Source of the DNA: Pempheris klunzingeri
Taxonomy: Eukaryota; Chordata; Actinopteri; Acropomatiformes; Pempheridae
Reading direction: 5' to 3'
NCBI RefSeq assembly: GCF_042242105.1
Contig: NC_092035.1
Span: forward strand, 1,120,083 to 1,184,082
Length of the DNA: 64,000 bases
The translations under genes and the position numbers were made by a program. Positions 48,901-64,000 of the stretch are shown here, piece after piece (position 1 is the stretch's first letter; each line of letters opens with the position of its first letter). The notes beneath the pieces are model-generated. The model worked only from the letters and a program-made list of their open reading frames with translations, did not search any database and had not been told where the DNA came from.

Positions 48901-51900
48901 CAGGAGGACGGAGGTCTTTCTCTCTGAGAGGTTTATGGACCAGACTGCAGGAGCTGACTGGAACAGCGGCTTCAGGTTTGGAATGATACTTGAACACCCT
49001 TTAGTCTTGATATGTTGATAAAAGTCAACCAAGATGTCCAGTAAGTGAGTGTTGAGAGCAAACAATGAGAGGAGCTTGTTCATCATTGCTTTGTCAAAGT
49101 TTTCTCCTTTGTGAAGAGCTACTGCCAGGAATAAATCCAGTACCAGCTCCTTGTCTTCCTGTCGTCCTGAACCTGTGCTCGTCCTGAAGCTGCATGATCA
49201 CAAACAAACGTGTCAAACAGTGCATGTTCTGTAAAACTGTCCACAAAGGTGAGGCAAAATGCTCTGTATAGCACCTTTCAGACACAAGGCAGTTCAGCGT
49301 GCTTTACAGGGACATGAAACACAATAGAAACAACACAGACACATTCAATTGCATGTAAAAGATAATGAAAGAACAAGAACAAATAGTTAGAGAAGATGCA
49401 TTAAAAGACAATAAAAGCATGTTACACATTAAAAGAAGTTAAGACTAAAGACTAAACAAACTACTGAACATTTCTGAAAGCAATGAACGTAGAAAACAAC
49501 CTCCGATAGCGACTTCTCCCCCCGTGACAACTTAGTTATCTGGAAATCTTATTTCTCTATTTCTAGTATGCAGGCGGTCTGACGCTCTATTTACCTGACC
49601 TTGTTCAGGGACACTTTTACCTTTTTCAGTACGTAGTAAAACACATTCACCTTGTGAACACAGTTACACAACAGCGGAGGCTCCTCACCTGAGTGAGTTG
49701 ATGAATGGCAAAGCCTCCGACAGGCACTCACACAGGCTTTGGCAGGCAAGACTTGCCCTGTTACCCCAGTGGAGGCAGACATTAACCTTCGTAGTGACCT
49801 TCTGCATGACTTTTACTGCTCTGCCAAACAGCCGTCCTTTGCCCTCAACTGGAAGGTGCAACTGATTTTCATCAAGGCCAAGTAAGATGACGTAGTCCTT
49901 CTGTCCTTTACTGAGAAGGACAATCTCCCAGAGCTGCCGTCGCAGAGGGTCACACCTACGATTTTAACAATAATCAGAAACAATTTACTCACCATCATAG
50001 AAATTAGTGGTTACACACCAATAACAACAATTAAGTTCTACTTCATTAGATGTGCTGTAAATCCACACAAAGCACATGCTCATCCGTACCACTGGACATG
50101 ATGAAGGCATCCAAACAGTCGTGTCACTCCTTGTTCTGACACGGTGACGCCCTCCAGGTTCAGCCGTGTTTTCCTGGTCTTGGCCTGAGCGACCACGTAG
50201 GCCACAGCACAGCAATGGAAAGGGTCGACAGTCTCTCCGCTGAGATCAAGGTGGTAGTTCAGTTTGTTCAGAAAGTAGTCGCAGGCTTCGGGACACTGGG
50301 ATTCAAACAAGCACTGGCATGAGAACAGCGTGCCCACATCAAGCCCGCTGTCCTGTGAAAATGTGGTTATCATCTCCCTGAAGAACCACTGGGACGTTTC
50401 CTTGAGCTCCTCAGCTGGAATCAGACAGCTCATCAAACTAGGTTTCTTCTCCGTCAACAATCTACACATGAAAGGGATCACATGCTTCATGTGTTTCTTC
50501 TCCTCGGTGAGGCACTGCTGAAGAACATCCTTTATTTTCTCTGGATGCTTCAGGAGCCACAGCGCTGCAAAGAACTCCTGCACTGTGTAATGGAGAAAAG
50601 CATATATGGTGGTTGTCTCTGTGACGGCCTCTTTGATGACGAGTGGTTTCAGGAAGGAAAGGACGCAGCTGTCCTCGCTCGGCACTGCTGTCAAGTTCAC
50701 ACTTTTTTGTTCAGTCGCATGAAAAGAAACCTCGGCCAAGCACAGTATTTCTGTTCTCTTACTGCTGATGAAGGTGTTTAGACGTTTATTTGGTCTGTTG
50801 CTGCTTCTTTGAAGGCAAAACCGAGCAATGTTGATGTAGATTTCAGTTATGCTGCACGGCTGTGGAGAGTTTTCTGTTTCCTCAGATGAAAAGCAGGCAG
50901 CCACCATGAGTGCATACATTGGGACGTGGCAAAGAGTTAACAGCTCCACGTTGTTCAGAACCTTCTCCTGCTGTCCGCCTAATGTTTCTGATAAGTATCC
51001 TCTTATTGTCTGCTCATTAAAGCCTTTCACTTCCACTCGGAGGAAGTCCTCGGGAGAGAACTCGTCTTCATCATCTGGCCTGCATGTCACGATGATCTTG
51101 GCATCAGGCAGTAGGTCCTTCTCCACAAGTTTCAGCACCACTGAGGAGGACAGGTCTGTGATTCCATCAAAAATGACTGTAACGCTGTCACAGTTCCTCT
51201 CCATGTCCTGTAAGACCTCCTCTCTGCCTTCATCTGGCTCAACAAACTCCCCGAAGAGAAGTTCCTTCAAGCTCGTGGCCGTCGTGACGTGGGACATTTT
51301 TCTCATGTCAAAATAAAACATGTAATCGAGCCCCGCGTTGTCTCGTTCTGCCCAGAGTTTTAATATTTCGAGAGCGAGCGCCGTCTTTCCAATTCCAGGT
51401 TTACCAACCAAGAGGACGTCTCTGTCCATCTTCAGCAGCTCACTGGGGGAGATGGTGGGTTCGTCCTCAGGCATGTACTTCCTCATCTTCTTAGGGCGAC
51501 TCATCTTGCTTTTCTTCCTCTTGAGTTTCTTTATTTTAGATTGACAGACACTTGCCTTTGTGTCGAGTACGAGTGAAGTGTATGACAGACCAGGCTTGTT
51601 GTTCTCTTCAAACAGATTTCTGTTTGCCATCCAGAAGTCATTTGATATTTTTCGTGCTTTGAACTTTAGTTTTTTCTGATATCTGTGGCACGGACTTGGA
51701 CCTAAAATGAAAACAACAGTTAGTTCATAAATTCAATGAATTAACTGTGGTGCCTAAATATTTGCAGACACACACTTCAAAGTGTGTTATGTCAAATCAT
51801 CAGAATACCTTGTAAGAAGTCTATATCCATCGGTGTGTCTTCGTTGAAAGGATAGCAGCTGATCCAGTGATGCAGATCAAAGTTCTTGGTGTCACCAGGA

Positions 51901-52193
51901 GCTTGATTCTTGCTCTCAGAGGCTGGCCTCCCTAAGGTCCTCTTCCTCGTCATGTCAATAATCCTGAGGAACATATAGCAGGCAGCCTCCCCCTTCTTTG
52001 TGACAGAGCTCAGTATTTCTCTGGTTTGATCGTACTCATTTCTCCTTGACTGAATTCTGCTCACCTCTTCAGCACTGAGAACTCCTTGCTGATTCAAGTT
52101 CTCCAAAATCAGGGAGAGGTCCCTTAATTCTTCCACGAGGCGAGGTCTGGCTCTCTGGACATAATCTAAGGCAGACTGTGTTGTAGAGGCCAT
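39968..52193 (-). CDS. Fish NOD-like receptor: CARD-NACHT with tandem exon-encoded repeats
   Basis: Predicted cytosolic innate immune sensor. Exons: 52193-51809 (CARD, MASTTQSALDYVQRARPRLV), 51701-50090 (GPSPCHRYQKKLK linker plus NACHT), 49955-49689, 49183-48788, ten repeat exons between 48549 and 40751, then 40662-40501, 40432-40178 and 40076-39968. All phases agree, giving about 2,623 residues. Walker A is GKPGIGKTAL near residue 228 and the Walker B-like segment is VIFDGITD near 304. A polybasic stretch (KKLKRKKSK) precedes the NACHT. The repeat region carries NLSERKTSVLLEVLKLQ and LTGCSEEESEVRTLLQ, the LRR-like module of fish NLRs. The tail has LLLTGELPRKTCRSVGRVLA and ends KVGGDLDD then TAA. 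As I recall the family, relatives continue with further LRRs after VGGDL, so this copy may be C-terminally short. The CARD start ATG has a good context (A at -3, G at +4). No frameshift or internal stop was found. The exact family name (NLRC/NLRP-like) cannot be settled by eye. Confidence 0.85.
40751..41209 (-). repeat. NLR repeat exon 11 (last unit)
   Basis: 459 bp, phase 2/2. RGGV-type 5' block; LHSRYTNEEY segment. Its donor (GTGGGTTTTT) differs from the GTACATGAAC donor of the other units, marking the end of the duplicated block. Confidence 0.85.
41210..41931. repeat. Long intron copy 1 in the NLR array
   Basis: 722 bp, against 238 bp for the ordinary array introns. It shares nearly all its sequence with 43806-44530. 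It contains a 41-bp segment (41673-41713) inverted relative to the other copy. Confidence 0.8.
41932..42399 (-). repeat. NLR repeat exon 10
   Basis: 468 bp, phase 2/2. EDKV-type 5' block; aspartate run of 4. Has NLSKRKTSV where most others have NLSERKTSV. Confidence 0.85.
42638..43096 (-). repeat. NLR repeat exon 9
   Basis: 459 bp, phase 2/2. RGGV-type 5' block; variable segment LHSRYTNEEY. Confidence 0.85.
43335..43805 (-). repeat. NLR repeat exon 8
   Basis: 471 bp, phase 2/2. EDKV-type 5' block; unique variable segment NISINNRPLKEYQ. Confidence 0.85.
43806..44530. repeat. Long intron copy 2 in the NLR array
   Basis: 725 bp duplicate of 41210-41931. The segment 44268-44308 is the reverse complement of 41673-41713; the flanks on both sides are collinear. 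Confidence 0.8.
44531..44989 (-). repeat. NLR repeat exon 7
   Basis: 459 bp, phase 2/2. RGGV-type 5' block; variable segment LHSRYTNEEY without aspartate run. A long intron lies 5' of it. Confidence 0.85.
45228..45686 (-). repeat. NLR repeat exon 6
   Basis: 459 bp, phase 2/2. EDKV-type 5' block; a single aspartate (FYDGEY), the shortest GAT allele in the array. Confidence 0.85.
45925..46404 (-). repeat. NLR repeat exon 5
   Basis: 480 bp, phase 2/2. RGGV-type 5' block; aspartate run of 8, then GEYQ. Confidence 0.85.
46643..47116 (-). repeat. NLR repeat exon 4
   Basis: 474 bp, phase 2/2. EDKV-type 5' block with LLADLF; aspartate run of 6, then GECQ. Confidence 0.85.
47355..47831 (-). repeat. 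NLR repeat exon 3
   Basis: 477 bp, phase 2/2. RGGV-type 5' block; aspartate run of 7, followed by GECQ. Confidence 0.85.
48070..48549 (-). repeat. NLR repeat exon 2
   Basis: 480 bp, phase 2/2. RGGV-type 5' block; aspartate run of 8 (LLYDDDDDDDDGEY). Confidence 0.85.
48788..49183 (-). repeat. NLR repeat exon 1 (divergent first unit)
   Basis: 396 bp, phase 2 at both ends. It begins TSTGSGRQEDKELVLDLFLA rather than the NKVFNSPSSF block of later units. Its 3' half (APAVWSINLSERKTSV to LPHISQL) is nearly identical to the others. It looks like the ancestral unit from which only the 3' half has been homogenised. Confidence 0.85.
49250..49480. mobile_element. Teleost dispersed repeat (SINE-like) in NLR intron
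   Basis: Contains tatagcacctttcagacac...gctttacagggacatgaaac followed by an A-rich tail with TTAAAAGA blocks. This is the arrangement of a common fish interspersed repeat. Identification is from pattern memory. Confidence 0.4.
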
Positions 52194-52560
52194 GTTTCCT
52201 GCATGCAGAGCCAACTTCAACCATCTGCAGGACAAAATATATAAAAGGTTAATTAACCCAAGAAGCTGATGCAATATTTCACAATTTAGCATAAATTCTA
52301 AAGGTTTTCTGTCATTTCCGAGGACAGGGATCTGGGACTCACTCTTACATAAATGTAAAATGGAACAAATATACTCAGCGGGAAGAAGGAGTTAGCATAG
52401 ATGTTAAATCATGCTGAAGGAACAGTATCTCTACCTAAACATCCAAAGTAATTCATACTTACTGAGATATGTTGTCTTTCAGCAGCAGCAGCTTTTATCT
52501 CCCTTCACACTTTGAGCTTCTGTTTTCTCTCCACTTTGTCACTAAATTGTCGCATGACGC
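52194..52560 (-). promoter_or_regulatory. NLR 5' leader, noncoding exon and promoter
   Basis: The CARD exon begins at 52224 (acceptor TCCTGCAG). Upstream is a strong donor (GTAAGTATG) at 52462, so a noncoding exon lies from 52463 upward. The CARD exon's first bases are an out-of-frame ATG (52224), which opens a small reading frame overlapping the true start at 52193. Confidence 0.5.
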
Positions 52561-52722
52561 ACTGAAATGTGCCATTATAACTGGTTTAATTGTGTTTATG
52601 AACCAACTATAAATCGTACTGCATTAACAAATAACATGTAGCATGTAGACACACGCAGGCTGTAAATCAGAGAGAGACCCTCACTAGCTACTAGCTAGTG
52701 AGCTGCGAGCGACAAATCTAAT

Positions 52723-52927
52723 GACTTTTCTGGTGTTATTGGAGACTCTTCTGTGGTTTGGAGACTTTTCTGGTGTTATTAGAGACTTTTCTGGTGTTAT
52801 TAGAGACTTTTCTGGTGTTATTAGAGACTTTTCTGTGGTTTGGAGACTTTTCTGGTGTTATTGGAGACTTTTCTGTGGTTTGGAGACTTTTCTGGTGTTA
52901 TTGGAGACTTTTCTGTGGTTTGGAGAC
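52723..52927. repeat. Minisatellite upstream of the NLR gene
   Basis: Alternating acttttctggtgttattaga and acttttctgtggtttggag units, about 250 bp upstream of the NLR first exon. Confidence 0.85.
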
Positions 52928-55364
52928 TCTGATGTGAAAGCACGTATCGTTCTGCAGTTACTGTCCTCAGCGAGCAGCCGGTGCTGCTGTGAGCCGCTCC
53001 ACCTGATCCCGTCCAGAAATACAGAGCAGGATGTAAATGTTTCTTCACTGTCACACTAAAATAAATCACTGCATTTGACTTCTAGTTATGGTAAAAAATG
53101 TTCATGTTTACTGTGACTTGTTGGTTAGAAACTAAACCAACACTTTTCCCCCGTCCCAAGCCCGGATAAGGACATTAAATTTGATATTCCAACATTAAAC
53201 AATGAGGGTCTAGACAAACCATTTAAGTCATGAAGTTATTTTGAGAAGTGACGGCCTATTTCAGTGGTTGATTTGTCTTTTCCTCACCTTTTGTCTCTCC
53301 CACGACGTTATTCCTCTCTCCTACAGCGTCCATTACAATTACATGCAAGTTTTACATTATGCAAATTAGGCGATGACCATTTAATTTAATGACTTTTATG
53401 AAATAGCCAAAAGCTGCTTTCCTTACCGAGGAGTTGGCAACACTGGTTATAGACACCTCAAAGTCTGCTCTGATGACTCCATCAGCCTTATTGTCCCGAT
53501 TGCTAGAAGAAAAATCACAAAATATCAACAAGTCAATAGTGGGAGAGACTCCGCAGAGGCCTTACTACAGACTGAAAAAGAGCTTTTATCAGCTGTGCAT
53601 GTTTTTCAGGTTAAAATACATCTCTATTGTGATTTAAAGTCCATGTTCTTCTATCAATAAGACATTAGAATTGAATATTCACCAAACTTATATGCAAATA
53701 TACAACATTATTTACCACCTGGGTCTCTGGCAACATGATTCTGGGTATGATTAAAGCATTAATACTATATATTTATATGGTGTTAAACAGCCATACATAA
53801 CTAAGGCACAATAATCATAATATTTAATTCCCTCTGTATGTATGTACACATTTATCTAATTGGTGGAAGAAGCTCTAACTTCACTGCGAACAAAGTAAAT
53901 TAAGTTATTAGACAAAGCTGCTTAAACAAGTTTCCAGGTCTTTATCATAAAACTATCAAAAAGCTAAATAAACACAATAAGGAGCAATATTTTGTTATTA
54001 ATGTAATTAAGTGACCAATACTTTTGATAAAATTATTTTTTCTGGTCATTAAAACGTGAAAGTAAAGTAATTAATGGAGAAATTTTAAAATAAAAGTCAA
54101 CTCCTGCTGGACCGTTATTTTGGGCGCGAACGTTACTTTAGCCGGAGCTACTTTGCTAACAGTTAGCATAACCGATATTTAGCTAATTCATTATTTTACT
54201 TTAAATTTAAACTTTAAAAAATAGCAACAAATATCCGTATTACTAATTACTTGTTTTGGCTTCGACGGAAGAAAAAAAAGGGCTCACTCACGTCTACTTT
54301 TACAGTCTGAGTTTAACGAAAACATGTCCTTACTGTTTGATAGCTTCACTGTCAGTTACCTTTAGCCACTTCCGCCAGTCTTCCTTTCAAAATAAACCAC
54401 TTCCGCCCTTACGGGAAGTCACTAAATTAAAAGCTGTTGAACCAAAGGCGCTTCACACGCTAACTGTACACACGTTGAGCACGGAACAAACGATGTTATC
54501 TCACAGTTTTGGTGTCTCTGCACACAAATGAAGACTTTTTCATACAGTTAAACCACTTTATGACCACATAAATAGAGGGCGTCAGGTGAGCCTCACTTTA
54601 ATGTACAGATGAAGCACCGGAGGCCATCGTACATAATAGTCATCTACAGGTATTTTCTTTGAAATTGCAGCATCAGTCTGTGTGTAATAACAAGGAAGAC
54701 AATTGTAAGCCTGGATGATCTCTGCTTAACCTCCCCACCTTTTAAAAACACTCCTCACACTTACCTCTAACACACACGGCGTCTCTTCTCCCATTGTGAG
54801 CTGCAGGCAGCTTCCTGGTTTGTCTTACTTTCTTTTTCAAGTAGAAGCTCAAGGGAAGCACACAAAACATCCACCAGATGCCACTATTGGACTAGAAAGC
54901 CCAACCTGAAGACTCAGTCCGGACAAACACTGGAAGTTATCCTGTTGTTCTACTTGTGTTTTGGGGCTCAGCTGCTTGGATCAATATGTTAAACTGCTTT
55001 CTTACATCAAGCAGAGTGAGAACTCATGAGACATTTCGAAATAACTGAGTGCAGGAAGTTACAGCTCGACACATGACGGCGAGTCGGAGGTTTTAGAAAG
55101 CCACCACTTCCTGTTCACAAGCTTCCACAAAGTCAAGGAGGAAGTTTAACATGCAGCAGAGCAGCTCCTTTATCTGAATTCAGTCCTTCATCGTGGAATA
55201 AGATGGACCAACCAGTTTAATGTTGATCTATGATGGAAATATCCACTGTGATGGTCACACAACAGTCTCAGAAAATAGTCAAAGATGTCTGTCACAACCA
55301 TGGACAGATTACTGAGCAGCCCGACTGGACGCAGGCCCAGAGCCTATACAGAGCCAAATACTGA

Positions 55365-55645
55365 GGCATAAAAAATGACCATAAAGAGACTAGAAATGAC
55401 CAAACAGGAAAATAAAACAACCAAAAAAAGACACAAAATGGCCAAAAAGAGGCACCAAACAACCAATAAGACAATAAAAATGGCCATAGAGACTAAAAAT
55501 GACTATGAAGAGACACAAAACTACCAAAAGATGATGCAAAACAACCGAGAGAGACAAACAATGGCCAAAAAGAGACAATAAGTGAATCTAAAGAGACAGA
55601 AAACAACCAAACAGGAACTCAAAACGCCCAAAAAGAGACACAAAA
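55365..55645. repeat. AAAGAGACACAAAA minisatellite beyond ephx2
   Basis: Imperfect units such as ccaaaaagagacacaaaatg. Related tracts occur in ephx2 introns at 56398-56540, 57170-57300, 57895-58065 and, inverted, 60290-60440. Confidence 0.75.
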
Positions 55646-55815
55646 CAAATCTGTGGCTCTTGCTCTCTTGTAGAAAGGTTGTTGTTTGTGCCTGGGGGGT
55701 CATAATATCATCATAACTCCCTGAAACCAAAGTTTACGACAGATGTACAGAAATCTTTTTCTATTAGTCCACTGAGATAATCAATGATGACATGTTTCAG
55801 GTGTTGGCAGAAGGT

Positions 55816-55821
55816 TTTATT
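55816..55821 (-). terminator. ephx2: ephx2 polyadenylation signal
   Basis: AATAAA on the minus strand, 46 bases beyond the ephx2 stop codon, implying a short 3' UTR. Confidence 0.55.
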
Positions 55822-55866
55822 CCACTCAAACTGGACACAGAGGCTCGTTCACTTCCTCATTCTTCA

Positions 55867-64000
<8,134 letters not shown>

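Larger units (their letters stand above)
52561..55815. other. Intergenic region between the NLR gene and ephx2
   Basis: Contains a 20-44-bp-period minisatellite (52723-52927), AT-rich unique sequence (53080-54100), a short GC-richer patch with several TTCCG motifs (54360-54420), and an AAAGAGACACAAAA-type minisatellite (55365-55645). No gene supported. Confidence 0.5.

Noticed and set aside
41939..48986. Plus-strand 65-codon frames repeated in every NLR unit
   Set aside because: Antisense shadows of the conserved repeat exon, present only because the units are duplicated.
52721..53059. Plus-strand frame with repeated LVLLETLLWFGDF-type sequence
   Set aside because: Reads through a minisatellite; no similarity and no gene structure.
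54256..54531. Plus-strand 91-codon frame in the NLR-ephx2 gap
   Set aside because: No domain, composition typical of chance, and no flanking exons found.

Overview
This is vertebrate nuclear DNA, almost certainly from a percomorph-type teleost fish. Short coding exons sit between GT..AG introns packed with CA/TG microsatellites, minisatellites and transposon relics. The protein families match fish genes. I assembled five protein-coding genes by joining exons by eye, checking splice phase at every junction.

Layout from left to right. (1) 372-18274, minus strand: the 5' part of a CLIP-associating protein gene (clasp1-like), 12 coding exons giving residues 1-436; the rest lies beyond the left edge. 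(2) 19966-28188, plus strand: a complete PDE9A-type cyclic-nucleotide phosphodiesterase, 14 exons and 500 residues, head-to-head with clasp1 across a short region holding a hexamer-based minisatellite. (3) 31110-37324, minus strand: a complete CLC Cl-/H+ exchanger (clcn4), 12 exons and 769 residues, tail-to-tail with the phosphodiesterase. (4) 39968-52193, minus strand: a fish-type NOD-like receptor with CARD, NACHT and a very long repeat region made of tandemly duplicated phase-2 exons; the predicted protein is about 2,623 residues. (5) 55867-64000, minus strand: bifunctional epoxide hydrolase 2 (ephx2), 18 exons, missing only the first few codons at the right edge.

The genes have no obvious shared pathway: microtubule plus-end control, cGMP breakdown, endosomal ion exchange, innate immune sensing and lipid-epoxide hydrolysis. 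They look like ordinary eukaryotic neighbours.

The most unusual region is the NLR array at 40751-49183. Ten near-identical exons of 459-480 bp, each starting and ending in phase 2, sit about 700-1200 bp apart with near-identical introns. They carry an in-frame GAT repeat coding for 1 to 8 aspartates, and variant blocks are shuffled between copies as expected from gene conversion. Two long introns in the array are duplicates that differ by a clean 41-bp inversion. Other observations: related 20-bp minisatellites in five introns of pde9a; UG-repeat 3' splice sites on five ephx2 exons; apparent loss of the phosphatase catalytic residues in the ephx2 N-terminal domain; and a foldback MITE family with about 15 insertions across the window. 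No RNA genes or CRISPR arrays were found.
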